Positions 35,018-43,420 of a DNA stretch of 64,000 nucleotides are shown piece by piece. The translations under genes and the position numbers were made by a program. Source of the stretch: Streptomyces aidingensis (GTDB lineage: Bacteria; Actinomycetota; Actinomycetes; Streptomycetales; Streptomycetaceae); NCBI RefSeq assembly GCF_900112355.1, contig NZ_FOLM01000001.1:355276-419275 (forward strand), written 5' to 3'. Within the stretch, counting starts at the first letter, position 1. Every line of letters begins with the position of its first letter. The notes below the pieces were generated by a model. It saw only the letters and a program-made list of their open reading frames with translations. It made no database searches and was not told the DNA's origin.

Positions 35018-35066
35018 GTGACTCAACAGGTGACCAGCGTGACTACACTGGGGAGTTGTCAGTCAC
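35018..35066. promoter_or_regulatory. Regulator promoter with repeated GTGACT sites
   Basis: A -10-like TACACT (35044-35049) lies 41 bases before the start of the XRE gene. GTGACT occurs at 35018-35023 and 35039-35044, with the inverted AGTCAC at 35061-35066, so the second and third form a dyad across the likely transcription start. This suggests autoregulation by the XRE protein, which is inference. Confidence 0.45.
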
Positions 35067-35089
35067 CCCCTCAGTGAGGACTGATCGCA

Positions 35090-36313
35090 GTGAGTGACTT
35101 CGCGGAGCGAGCCGGACAAGCGCTCGAACACAGCGGGTACTCCATAACCGCCGCAGCGCGGGCGCTGAACTACGACCGGGCGTTCCTGAGCCGTGTACTC
35201 AACCGAAAGCAACAACCTTCGCTGAGGCTTGCCCAGATGCTCGACGACCTCACCGACTCCGGCGGAGATCTCTACCGGCTCGTGGCCAAGCAGTCCTCAC
35301 CGGACCCGTCGCCCGGACTACCTGTACCGGTCCTGTCGCTTCCGGATCTGGCACCTGATCCCGACCTCAACGACCGCATCACCCGGACAATGGAGGGACT
35401 GCGCCACCACGTCGACGCGTCCGTGATCGAGTGGCTGCACCGGTGCCTTGCCGAACACCGTAAAGCGGAGGACACCATCGGCGCGGGACCGGTCATCGCA
35501 GTCGTACAGGCGCAACTGTCCTCGGTCTCGGCCCTCACCCGGAACGCTTCCGGCCCTCTCGCCGATCAGCTCACGAGTCTGGTCGCCCAGTACGCGCAGT
35601 TCGTCGCCTGGATGTGCAACGACCTGGGGGACAAGGCGGCTGCGCTGGGGTGGTACGACCGCGCGCACGACTGGGCGATGGAAGCCGGTGACGCCAGCAT
35701 GGCGGCCACCGCTCTCAGCATGAAGGCACACCTTGCCTGGAGTGTGGGGAACCCGACCCGCACCGTCAGGCTGAGCGAGGCCGCCCGCTGGCACGAAGGG
35801 CGCATCACACCCGGGGTACAGGGCATGGCGACCCAGATGACCGCCCGTGGTCATGCCCTGGGCGGAGACGCCAGCGCCACCCTGGCCGCCCTGGACACCG
35901 CAGAGCGGCTGATCCGCCGCGCCGCCGAGCACCCAGAGGACGAGCCGTCATGGATGTACTTCTACGGTGAAACCTGGTTGGCGGGCCAGCGCGGCATGAT
36001 CATGCTCGACCTGGTGGAGCGGACCGGCCGCGACGCCTCCCAGGCGATCGCTCCCCTTGAGCTCTTCCTGAATCAGCTTCCGGCCACCTACGTGCGGGAC
36101 CGCGCGTGGTACGGCGCCTGCCTGGCCCGCGCTCACTCGGCGGCCGGTGATCTGGACGCCGCCAGCCAGACGGCCCGGACCTTCGCCCCGGACGCGGTGA
36201 GACTCAACCGCTACGCGGCCGACGACCTTCGCACGCTCCACGGTCTTCTCAGCCGGAGAATGAGCAGTGATCCCGGCATCCGGGAGCTGGGCGAGGTGCT
36301 GCAATGCGCCTGA
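35090..36313 (+). CDS. XRE-type helix-turn-helix regulator with TPR-like C-terminal domain
   Basis: A 407-residue DNA-binding protein. Residues about 5-60 form a helix-turn-helix (AGQALEHSGYSITAAARALNYDRAFLSRVLNRKQQPS). Residues about 110-400 are helical and repeat-like (LGWYDRAHDWAMEAGDASMAATALSMKAHLAW, GGDASATLAALDTAERLIRRAAEH, YGACLARAHSAAGDLDAASQTARTF), as in Streptomyces regulators whose C-terminal TPR domain senses a peptide or small molecule. GTG at 35090 with GAGGA nine bases upstream. Divergent from the coupled small-protein pair, which is probably the regulated operon. Ligand unknown. Confidence 0.85.
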   Translation: MSDFAERAGQALEHSGYSITAAARALNYDRAFLSRVLNRKQQPSLRLAQMLDDLTDSGGDLYRLVAKQSSPDPSPGLPVPVLSLPDLAPDPDLNDRITRTMEGLRHHVDASVIEWLHRCLAEHRKAEDTIGAGPVIAVVQAQLSSVSALTRNASGPLADQLTSLVAQYAQFVAWMCNDLGDKAAALGWYDRAHDWAMEAGDASMAATALSMKAHLAWSVGNPTRTVRLSEAARWHEGRITPGVQGMATQMTARGHALGGDASATLAALDTAERLIRRAAEHPEDEPSWMYFYGETWLAGQRGMIMLDLVERTGRDASQAIAPLELFLNQLPATYVRDRAWYGACLARAHSAAGDLDAASQTARTFAPDAVRLNRYAADDLRTLHGLLSRRMSSDPGIRELGEVLQCA

Positions 36314-36539
36314 CACGGACGGTGGTTGGGGCGGTCGGTCTCCGGGATTTTTAGGCAGCCACCATGGGGGAGCCTCGAAGACCGGGTACCCCATCGGGCT
36401 ACATACCGGGCAGGCCACAAGCCAGCCCGATTCGCGGAGCCTACGGGCACCCGAACTCTCCCCCCATGGCAGCTCCCGCCCAAAAGTCCCTCCGACCGCC
36501 CGCGCTGGCACGTGCGGGCGGTACGTGGCGCGGCGCAGG

Positions 36540-37241
36540 TCAGCCGTCGGTGGGCAGGATGCCGGTCGGGCAGGAGGCGCCGCCGCTGATGCCGTCGATT
36601 GGGTCACTTAGCTTGACGCCGGTGCCACCGATGCCGCAGTAGCCGTTTTTATTGCGGTCGAGGTACTGCTGGTGGTAGTCCTCGGCGGGGTGGAAGGGGC
36701 GGGTGTCGGCGGGGAGGATCTCGGTGGTGATGGTGCCGTGGCCGGCGGCGGTGAGCGCCTGCTGGTAGGCGGTGCGGGAGAAGGATGCCCGCTCCTGCTG
36801 CTCCGGGGAGTGGGTGAAGACCGCGGAGCGGTACTGGGTGCCCACGTCGTTGCCCTGGCGGAAGCCCTGGGTGGGGTCATGGGCCTCCCAGAAGACCTGG
36901 AGCAGCCGGTCGTAGGAGACGACGGCGGGGTCGAAGACGACGCGGACGCTCTCGGTGTGCCCGGTCAGCCCGGAGCACACCTCCTCGTAGGTCGGGTTCG
37001 GGGTGTGACCGCCCTGGTAGCCGACCAGGGTCGTCCACACGCCCGGGGTCTGCCAGAAGCGCCGCTCGGCGCCCCAGAAGCAGCCCAGCGCGAAGTCCGC
37101 CACGTCGAGCTGCTCCGGGTACGGCGGCAGCAGCGGGTTGCCCAGTACGGTGTGCCGCTCCGGCACCCGGAAGGCGGGCTCGGCGCGGCCCGGCAGGGCC
37201 TCTTCGGGGGTGGGCAGCCGGTCCTTGACGCGGAAGCGCAC
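36540..37241 (-). CDS. msrA: Peptide methionine-S-sulfoxide reductase MsrA
   Basis: Repairs oxidised methionine (S-sulfoxide) using a catalytic Cys. Cys54 is in the [10 protein letters not shown] signature; [31 protein letters not shown] and [20 protein letters not shown] follow. The C-terminal part has an unusual stretch, [14 protein letters not shown], between GIGGTG and the recycling SCPTG, where Streptomyces relatives run directly into SCP as I recall. The 233-residue length is otherwise normal. GTG start at 37241. It is 13 bp downstream of the anchored TPR-like gene on the same strand and probably co-transcribed with it. Confidence 0.94.
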   Translation of the reverse strand: MRFRVKDRLPTPEEALPGRAEPAFRVPERHTVLGNPLLPPYPEQLDVADFALGCFWGAERRFWQTPGVWTTLVGYQGGHTPNPTYEEVCSGLTGHTESVRVVFDPAVVSYDRLLQVFWEAHDPTQGFRQGNDVGTQYRSAVFTHSPEQQERASFSRTAYQQALTAAGHGTITTEILPADTRPFHPAEDYHQQYLDRNKNGYCGIGGTGVKLSDPIDGISGGASCPTGILPTDG

Positions 37242-37254
37242 GTCGGATCACTCC

Positions 37255-38484
37255 TTACTGTCCGCCGATGGCCAGGGCCCGGTAGGCGGCGTACTGGCGG
37301 GCCGGGTCCTCACTGTTCACCCAGGGCAGGGCACCTACATAACCATCCACCGCGCGCACCTGTTCCGCCGCCTCCGGGTACCGCTCGGCACGCACCAGGA
37401 AGAACAGCAGCAGATGGTGCACGTGCGGCAGCACGGGGTGGCCGGGGCGGGCGTGGAGCAGCGCGTAGTGCGCCGCCTCGATGGCGTCCGTGGTCACCTT
37501 GCCCCGGTAGACGCCCTCGGCGAAGGTCACCTCCGGCAGGTGGTCGTAGACGGCGAACAGCGGGAGCGCGGGCAGCAGGCTGCCGGGAGCGGCGCCGGCC
37601 GCGGCGCTCTCGGCGAAGGCGTACGCCTCCTTGCGGGAGCCGTGCCACTTCTCGGACCAGTAGGGCAGGGCGGCGAGATGGGCGCCCATATGGTCCGGGG
37701 CAAGACGGACGACGCGCTGCCACAGCGCCTCGAACTCCGGCCGGCCGTCGCCCAGGACGCGGGCCACCATCAGCTCGGTGATCAGCGGCGTGGGATCGTC
37801 CGCGGCCAGCCCGGCGGCCTCCCGGCAGACGGTGCGCGCCTCCTCCAGGATGATCCGGTGGCCGGCCGAGCCGGGGTCGGACAGGGCCTGCCAGACCAGG
37901 AACTGGGCGTAGACCTGGGCGCCGCCCGCGTCGGCCGGCTGCTCCCGCCGCCATTCGCGCAGCCAGCCCGCGTCGCTCACCGGCGCGCCGGGGGCACCGC
38001 CGGGGACGCCGGTGGCCTCCGGTGCTCCCGGGGGCTGCTCGTCCGGTCCGGCGGAGCCCTGCGCGGCCTGCCACCGGGCGAGCTCCATGGCGGCGGCCCC
38101 GGCCAGCGACTGCACCCGCTGCCAGCGCAGTTCCACGTCATCGGTGAGGGCCAGCAACTGTCCGGCCGGACGCCAGTCCTGGGTCCGCTGGGTTTCCTCC
38201 AGCGCCTCGATCAGCTCGTCGTCCGGGCCGGGCAGCCGCCGGTCCAGGTTCTCCACCGGTACCAGGCCGCCTTCGGTGACCCGTCCCGGGCCGGCGTCCC
38301 CGTCCGCGCCCTCCTTGCGGAACGACACCGGGCGGTCGCCGGACGCCTCCGGCCCGAGGGGCGGGCGCGGCGACGAGGCGGCTGCCCGCTCGAAGTCCCG
38401 GCGCCTCAGGTGGCGCAGGATCGCGGGCCTGGCCACGATCACGGCGAGGACGGTACAGGCGAAGAGCACCAGCAGGAATTCCAT
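37255..38484 (-). CDS. Membrane-anchored helical (TPR-like) protein, unknown function
   Basis: A 409-residue protein with an N-terminal membrane anchor (MEFLLVLFACTVLAVIVARPAIL), a disordered Pro/Gly/Glu linker (about 50-170) and a helical repeat region (ARVLGDGRPEFEALWQRVVRLAPDHMGAHLAALPYWSEKWHGSRKEAYAFAESAAA, later HLLLFFLVRAERYPEAAEQVRAVDGYVG) like TPRs. ATG start at 38484. The gene upstream of msrA in the same orientation is also present in S. coelicolor as I recall. Function unknown; the coupling with msrA suggests a stress-linked role, which is speculation. Confidence 0.7.
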   Translation of the reverse strand: MEFLLVLFACTVLAVIVARPAILRHLRRRDFERAAASSPRPPLGPEASGDRPVSFRKEGADGDAGPGRVTEGGLVPVENLDRRLPGPDDELIEALEETQRTQDWRPAGQLLALTDDVELRWQRVQSLAGAAAMELARWQAAQGSAGPDEQPPGAPEATGVPGGAPGAPVSDAGWLREWRREQPADAGGAQVYAQFLVWQALSDPGSAGHRIILEEARTVCREAAGLAADDPTPLITELMVARVLGDGRPEFEALWQRVVRLAPDHMGAHLAALPYWSEKWHGSRKEAYAFAESAAAGAAPGSLLPALPLFAVYDHLPEVTFAEGVYRGKVTTDAIEAAHYALLHARPGHPVLPHVHHLLLFFLVRAERYPEAAEQVRAVDGYVGALPWVNSEDPARQYAAYRALAIGGQ

Positions 38485-38666
38485 GACGTGCGGCTTCCGT
38501 GGAGACGACAGGGACGGCGGGGCGGGCAGGAACGGGCAGGAACGGGCAGGGGCGGCGAGGCGGCGGCGGCACCGCCGCCGACACACGGTACGGCAGCGCC
38601 GGCCCGGTCCGGCGGTGCGGCCGGTCGCCGTCCTCTCTCCACGGTACGGCGGACTACGGTGGTGCC

Positions 38667-39845
38667 ATGCAACCGCAGCAGCAGGAAACCGGCGGCGACC
38701 GGCCGCGCTTCGAGACTCTCGCCATCCACGCCGGCCAGGAGCCGGACACCGTCACCGGCGCGGTGGTGCCGCCGATCTATCAGGTCTCGACCTACAAACA
38801 GGACGGCGTCGGCGGCCTGCGCGGCGGCTACGAGTACAGCCGTTCCGCCAATCCCACCCGTACCGCGCTGGAGGAGAACCTCGCCGCGCTGGAGGGCGGG
38901 CGCCGCGGGCTGGCCTTCGCCTCCGGCCTGGCGGCCGAGGACTGTCTGCTGCGCGCCCTGCTCCGGCCCGGTGATCATCTGGTGATCCCGGACGACGCCT
39001 ACGGCGGCACGTTCCGGCTGATCGCCAGGGTGGTGGAGCGGTGGGGCGTGAGCTGGACGGTCGCCCGCACCTCTGACCCGGAGCAGGTGCGGGCCGCGCT
39101 TCGCCCCGAGACCAGGCTGGTCTGGGTGGAGACGCCGTCCAATCCGCTGCTGGGCATCACGGATCTGGCGCTGGTGGCGGATCTCGCCCGGTCCGCCGGG
39201 GCCCGGCTGGTGGTGGACAACACCTTTGCCAGCCCCTACCTCCAGCAGCCGCTGGCGCTGGGCGCCGATGTGGTGGTGCACTCGACCACCAAGTACATGG
39301 GCGGGCACTCGGACGTGGTGGGCGGCGCGCTGGTCACCGCGGACGAGGCGCTGGGCGAGGAGCTGGCTTTTCACCAGAACGCCATGGGCGGGGTGGCCGG
39401 GCCGTTCGACGCCTGGCTGGTGCTGCGCGGCATCAAGACCCTGGCGGTGCGGATGGACCGGCACTGCGCCAATGCCGCCCGGGTGGCGGAGATGCTGGCG
39501 GCGCATCCGCGGGTGACCCGGGTGTACTACCCGGGCCTGGAGTCACACCCGGGTCATGAGACCGCGGCAAAGCAGATGCGCGGCTTCGGCGGCATGGTGT
39601 CGTTCCGGGTCGCGGGCGGGGAGGAGGCCGCGGTGGAGGTGTGCGACCGGACGCGGGTGTTCACGCTGGGCGAGTCGCTGGGCGGGGTGGAGTCGCTGAT
39701 CGAGCATCCGGGCCGGATGACGCATGCCTCCGCGGCGGGTACGGCGCTGGAGGTGCCGGCGGATCTGGTGCGGCTGTCGGTGGGGATCGAGGCGGCGGAG
39801 GATCTGCTGGACGATCTCGGCCGGGCCCTCGGCGCGCTCGGCTGA
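38667..39845 (+). CDS. metB: Cystathionine gamma-synthase
   Basis: PLP enzyme of methionine biosynthesis that joins an activated homoserine and cysteine to cystathionine. The 392 residues contain FETLAIHAGQEPD, PPIYQVSTYKQDGVGG, YEYSRSANPTRTALEENLAALEGG, DDAYGGTFRLI, ETPSNPLL, VVDNTFASPYLQQPL and the PLP Lys209 in SVVVHSTTKYMGGHSDVVGG-type sequence. ATG at 38667 fits the family start. Close relatives (cystathionine gamma-lyase, O-acetylhomoserine sulfhydrylase) share these motifs, but the synteny and sequence favour MetB. It stands divergent from the msrA operon. Confidence 0.9.
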   Translation: MQPQQQETGGDRPRFETLAIHAGQEPDTVTGAVVPPIYQVSTYKQDGVGGLRGGYEYSRSANPTRTALEENLAALEGGRRGLAFASGLAAEDCLLRALLRPGDHLVIPDDAYGGTFRLIARVVERWGVSWTVARTSDPEQVRAALRPETRLVWVETPSNPLLGITDLALVADLARSAGARLVVDNTFASPYLQQPLALGADVVVHSTTKYMGGHSDVVGGALVTADEALGEELAFHQNAMGGVAGPFDAWLVLRGIKTLAVRMDRHCANAARVAEMLAAHPRVTRVYYPGLESHPGHETAAKQMRGFGGMVSFRVAGGEEAAVEVCDRTRVFTLGESLGGVESLIEHPGRMTHASAAGTALEVPADLVRLSVGIEAAEDLLDDLGRALGALG

Positions 39846-39901
39846 CCGGGCGCCGGGCGCCGGGCCCGCCGGGCCCGCGGGGGAGGGCGGCGGCACACGC
39901 G

Positions 39902-39941
39902 AGGGCCGGCGGTGCGGGGCTGAGTCCGGGCCGCCGGCCCT
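39902..39941. terminator. Hairpin between convergent metB and MarR gene
   Basis: An 11-bp perfect stem (39902-39912 with 39931-39941) around an 18-base loop in the 263-bp spacer after metB. Plausible bidirectional terminator; the long loop makes it weaker than others in this window. Confidence 0.45.
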
Positions 39942-40108
39942 GTCCTCCGGGTGCGGTCCGGCCCGTGCCGCCGCCGCATCGGCGGCCGGATCGTCCTGTC
40001 CCGGTGTGCGTCGTGTGTTCGGTGTTTCCGGTGATTCCTGTGCTGTGGTGTCCGTGCCGCCGGCCGTGAGCGGTGGGCCGGGGCCCGGGGCGTCCGGTCG
40101 TGCCGGGG

Positions 40109-40600
40109 CTACTCGGGCAGGGTGTAGTTGTTCTGCCACTCGGCCACGGCGGTGTTGAACCGGGTGAGCAGCTCGCGGAAGACCTCTCGCTCGTCATCCG
40201 ACCAGTGCTCGGTGAGCCGGGTCATCAGCTTGCAGCGCGAACGCCGCACCTCCGCCAGGCGCACACTGCCCCGGGGGGAGAGCTGAAGGACGACGGCCCG
40301 CCCGTCGTCGGGGTCGGCGGTACGGGTGACCAGCCCCGATTCGACCAGCGGGGCGACCTGCCGGGTAACGGTCGAGGAGTCGATGCCCATCCCGGCGGCC
40401 AGGGCCTTGACCCCGGTCGGGCCTTGCTGGTCGAGCTTGCTGAGCAGCAGGTAGGCGGCGCGGTCCATGGAGTTGCGGGCGGGACCCAGACCGCCGAGGC
40501 GGGTCTGCTCCGCGCGCCGGGCGAAGATCGCCACCTCGTGCTGGAGCGCGTCGAGCTGGGGACTGATCTGGTCCTGGGGTGCAGTTGCTTCAGGCTTCAT
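40109..40600 (-). CDS. MarR-family transcriptional regulator
   Basis: A 163-residue winged-helix DNA-binding protein. The core LLLSKLDQQGPTGVKALAAGMGIDSSTVTRQVAPLVESGLVTRTADPDDGRAVVLQLSPRG is the MarR recognition helix and wing (Asp-Pro-x-Asp-Gly-Arg). Flanking helices serve dimer formation. ATG at 40600. It is divergent from threonine dehydratase, and two related 12-mers lie between them (see the regulatory entry). Regulators of this type often sense phenolic compounds or oxidants; no ligand can be inferred here. Confidence 0.92.
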   Translation of the reverse strand: MKPEATAPQDQISPQLDALQHEVAIFARRAEQTRLGGLGPARNSMDRAAYLLLSKLDQQGPTGVKALAAGMGIDSSTVTRQVAPLVESGLVTRTADPDDGRAVVLQLSPRGSVRLAEVRRSRCKLMTRLTEHWSDDEREVFRELLTRFNTAVAEWQNNYTLPE

Positions 40601-40605
40601 TTCCA

Positions 40606-40701
40606 ACGGTTGCGTTAGGAGGGGTGAGGGTAGAAGAAGAGTTTGTGTGCGGTGCGCCACAGAGTACGCGCCGCAGACCATGCGCGGACACCGTTGCGTA
40701 A
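40606..40701. promoter_or_regulatory. Two near-identical 12-mers in the marR-ilvA divergent region
   Basis: ACGGTTGCGTTA at 40606-40617 and ACCGTTGCGTAA at 40690-40701 agree at ten of twelve positions. One lies directly before the MarR start codon. They may be operator sites for autoregulation by the MarR protein and for control of the threonine dehydratase gene, which is inference. Confidence 0.4.
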
Positions 40702-40862
40702 ACCTCTGACAACACCATTCGATAACTGGACTGGCCCGGCAACGAAATGGTCGCCTTGGAACGTTTCGGATGGTTGCTGAGAGGGTTTCCGGGGCGGGGC
40801 GCGGCAGGGGACGGCGCCGGCGCGGCCGGGTCCGCGGGCGGGGCGGCTGCCAGACTGGCCGC

Positions 40863-42158
40863 ATGGCTGCGAATTCCGCGAACCCCGCGAGCGACGCCCC
40901 GGGCGCCACCCGTGCCCCCGCCTCCGCCGCGCTTTCCGCCACCCCCGGCCCGCTCGCCCCGCCGGGCCTGGAGGAGATTCTCGCCGCCCAGAAGGCGCTG
41001 GCCTCGGTGGCCCGGGTCACGGCCCTGGAGGGCAGCCGCCATCTGAGCCGGCTGATCTCCGCGCCGGTGCATCTGAAGTGCGAAAACCTCCAGCGCACGG
41101 GCTCTTTCAAGATCCGCGGCGCCTACACCAGGATCGCCGCGCTGGGGCCGCGGGAGCGGGCCCGGGGGGTGGTGGCGGCCAGTGCCGGCAACCATGCCCA
41201 GGGGGTGGCCCTGGCGGCCACCCTGCTCGGGGTCCGGGCCACCGTCTTCATGCCCATGGGGGCGGCGCTGCCCAAGGTCGCCGCTACCCGGGAGTACGGC
41301 GCGGATGTGCGACTGCATGGTCATGTGGTGGACGAGACCCTTGCGGCGGCACAGGAGTATGCCCAGGAAACAGGTGCAGTCTTCATTCACCCCTTTGATC
41401 ATCCCGATGTGATCGCGGGGCAGGGGACCATCGGTCTGGAAATCCTGGAGCAGTGCCCCGAGGTGCGGACCATCGTGCTGGGCATGGGCGGCGGCGGGCT
41501 GGCCGCCGGGGTGGCACTGGCGGTGAAGTCGTTGCGTCCCGATGTCGCGGTGGTGGGTGTGCAGGCGGCGGGCGCCGCCGCCTACCCGCCCTCGCTGGCC
41601 GCCGGTCGTCCGGTGGCGCTGGACTCGGCCGCCACCATGGCGGACGGCATCCGGGTGGCGCGCCCCGGCGACGTTCCCTTCAAAATCGTTGGCGCACTCC
41701 TCGACGACGTCCGTACCGTTACCGAGGACGAGCTCTCCAGCGCTCTGCTGCTGTGCCTGGAGCGGGCGAAGCTGGTGGTGGAGCCGGCCGGGGCAAGCCC
41801 GGTGGCGGCCCTGCTGTCGGCGCCGGAGGCGTTCGACGGGCCGGTGGTGGCGGTGCTCTCCGGGGGCAATGTCGATCCGCTGGTGCTTCAGCGCACGCTG
41901 CGCCACGGCATGGCGGCGGCGGGCCGGTATCTGTCGCTGCGGCTGCGGCTGCCGGACCGTCCCGGGGTGCTCGCGGCGCTGCTCGGGGAATTGTCAGTGG
42001 CCGACGCTAACGTCCTGTCCGTCAATCATGTGCGGACGGATCCGCGGCTGCGGATGGACGAGGCGGAGGTGGAGCTCCAGCTCGAAACGCAGGGCCATGA
42101 GCACTGCGCGGAGGTGACGGCCGCCCTGCACCGGGCGGGTTACACGGTGCTCGGCTGA
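40863..42158 (+). CDS. ilvA: Threonine ammonia-lyase (dehydratase) with ACT domain
   Basis: PLP enzyme converting threonine to 2-oxobutanoate, the first step towards isoleucine (or threonine breakdown). The 431 residues have the PLP-Lys83 in KCENLQRTGSFKIRGAYTRI, SAGNHAQGVALAATLLG, the phosphate loop MGGGGLAAGVAL, and after a catabolic-size catalytic domain an ACT domain (about 355-431) with LRLPDRPGVLAALLGEL and LSVNHVRTDPRLRMDEAEVEL. The short single ACT domain is of the type in tdcB-like Streptomyces enzymes, so feedback and pathway are uncertain. I chose ATG 40863; a 22-residue Ala-rich lead precedes the fold. Confidence 0.92.
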   Translation: MAANSANPASDAPGATRAPASAALSATPGPLAPPGLEEILAAQKALASVARVTALEGSRHLSRLISAPVHLKCENLQRTGSFKIRGAYTRIAALGPRERARGVVAASAGNHAQGVALAATLLGVRATVFMPMGAALPKVAATREYGADVRLHGHVVDETLAAAQEYAQETGAVFIHPFDHPDVIAGQGTIGLEILEQCPEVRTIVLGMGGGGLAAGVALAVKSLRPDVAVVGVQAAGAAAYPPSLAAGRPVALDSAATMADGIRVARPGDVPFKIVGALLDDVRTVTEDELSSALLLCLERAKLVVEPAGASPVAALLSAPEAFDGPVVAVLSGGNVDPLVLQRTLRHGMAAAGRYLSLRLRLPDRPGVLAALLGELSVADANVLSVNHVRTDPRLRMDEAEVELQLETQGHEHCAEVTAALHRAGYTVLG

Positions 42159-42164
42159 GCCGTC

Positions 42165-42197
42165 GGCCGGGCCGCCCACGGGGGTGGCGGCCCGGCC
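42165..42197. terminator. Terminator hairpin after ilvA
   Basis: A perfect 12-bp GC stem (42165-42176 with 42186-42197) and 9-base loop, starting 7 bases after the ilvA stop. Confidence 0.7.
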
Positions 42198-42220
42198 GGG
42201 CGGCCGTTCCGCGGGCGCTC

Positions 42221-42269
42221 CGTCTTGCGTATAACGTCTTGCGTATAACGCGATACATCGCGATAGTGT
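42221..42269. promoter_or_regulatory. Operator-like tandem repeat and palindrome before the drrAB-type genes
   Basis: Two perfect tandem copies of CGTCTTGCGTATAA (42221-42234, 42235-42248) are followed at once by the 14-bp dyad CGCGATACATCGCG (42249-42262) and a -10-like TAGTGT (42264-42269). The whole is much AT-richer than its surroundings. It looks like the promoter and operator of the ABC exporter operon, but the regulator is not next to it. The long leader (to 42368) is otherwise featureless. Confidence 0.55.
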
Positions 42270-42367
42270 AAAGTGGCGGCGCCGCCCGGCCCGGGTGAGC
42301 CTGAAACCGCCGACCGGGCCGGACAACCCGGGCAAACCATTCTTCAGACCCCCAACCGGGAGAACTC

Positions 42368-43420
42368 ATGCCAGGCGCCATATACGCCGAGGGCCTTGTC
42401 AAAACCTTCGGCGATGTCAAGGCACTGGACGGCGTAGACATCGACGTACCAGAGGGCACCGTGCTGGGCCTGCTCGGGCCGAACGGAGCCGGCAAGACCA
42501 CCACCGTGCGGGTGCTCACCACCCTTCTGCGGCCCGACAGCGGCCGGGCCGAAGTGGCGGGCATCGACGTGCTCAGGCACCCCAACGAGGTGCGCCGCTC
42601 GATCGGCCTGTCCGGCCAGTTCGCCGCCGTGGACGAATACCTGACCGGCCTGGAGAACCTCCAGATGGTCGGCCAGCTCTACCAGCTTCCCGCGAAGCAG
42701 GCCCGGCAGCGTGCCGAGGAACTGCTGGAGCGGTTCAACCTCACCGACGCGGCCGGCCGCATCGCCAAGACCTACTCCGGCGGCATGCGCCGCCGCCTGG
42801 ACCTGGCCGCCGCCCTGGTGGTCAGTCCGCCGGTGATGTTCATGGACGAGCCCACCACCGGCCTGGACCCGCGCAACCGGCAGGGGCTGTGGGAGGTCAT
42901 CCAGGAACTGGTGGCGGGGGGCACCACCCTCCTCCTCACCACCCAGTACCTGGAGGAGGCCGACCACCTGGCCGACACCATCGCCGTGGTGGACCACGGC
43001 CGGATCATCGCCCGCGGCACCTCCGACCAGCTCAAGGACCAGACCGGCGGCGATGTGGTGGAGGTCGTGGTGCACGAGCGCGAGCACATCCCGGTGGCCA
43101 CCGAGATCCTGGAGCGGCTCGGCGAGGGCGAGGCCAAGCTGGAGGGCCACACCCGCAAGCTGACCGTGCCCGCGGCCGGCGGCGCCAAGCTGCTCGCCGA
43201 GGTCATCCGCGAACTCGACTCCCGGGGCGTGCCCATCGACGACATCGGGCTGCGCCGTCCCACCCTGGACGACGTCTTCCTCTCCCTGACCGGACACACC
43301 GCCGAGGACGCCGAGGACGGGGAGAGCGGCGAAGGCGGCGAAGGCGGGCACGGCAAGGGCGCCCGGGGCAGGGGAGCGAAGGCCGCCAAGGGCGCGGCGA
43401 AGGAGAAGGTGACCAAGTGA
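42368..43420 (+). CDS. ABC transporter ATPase, DrrA-type, copy 1
   Basis: ATP-binding subunit of a daunorubicin-resistance-type exporter. The 350 residues show Walker A GPNGAGKTT, the Q-loop GLSGQFAAVDE, the signature YSGGMRRRLDLAAALV, Walker B VMFMDEPTTGLD and the H-loop LLTTQYLEEADHLAD. A C-terminal DrrA region ends in RRPTLDDVFLSLTGH, followed by a Gly/Lys-rich tail. ATG start at 42368. The stop overlaps the permease start by 4 bases. Family members expel lipophilic drugs or lipids; substrate unknown here. Confidence 0.95.
   Translation: MPGAIYAEGLVKTFGDVKALDGVDIDVPEGTVLGLLGPNGAGKTTTVRVLTTLLRPDSGRAEVAGIDVLRHPNEVRRSIGLSGQFAAVDEYLTGLENLQMVGQLYQLPAKQARQRAEELLERFNLTDAAGRIAKTYSGGMRRRLDLAAALVVSPPVMFMDEPTTGLDPRNRQGLWEVIQELVAGGTTLLLTTQYLEEADHLADTIAVVDHGRIIARGTSDQLKDQTGGDVVEVVVHEREHIPVATEILERLGEGEAKLEGHTRKLTVPAAGGAKLLAEVIRELDSRGVPIDDIGLRRPTLDDVFLSLTGHTAEDAEDGESGEGGEGGHGKGARGRGAKAAKGAAKEKVTK

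Noticed and set aside
36364..36642. 92-codon plus-strand frame opposite the end of msrA
   Set aside because: Pro-rich, without a ribosome site, and half of it is antisense to msrA.
38485..38666. S-adenosylmethionine or other riboswitch before metB
   Set aside because: The 180-bp region lacks the conserved helices and core sequences of known riboswitches.
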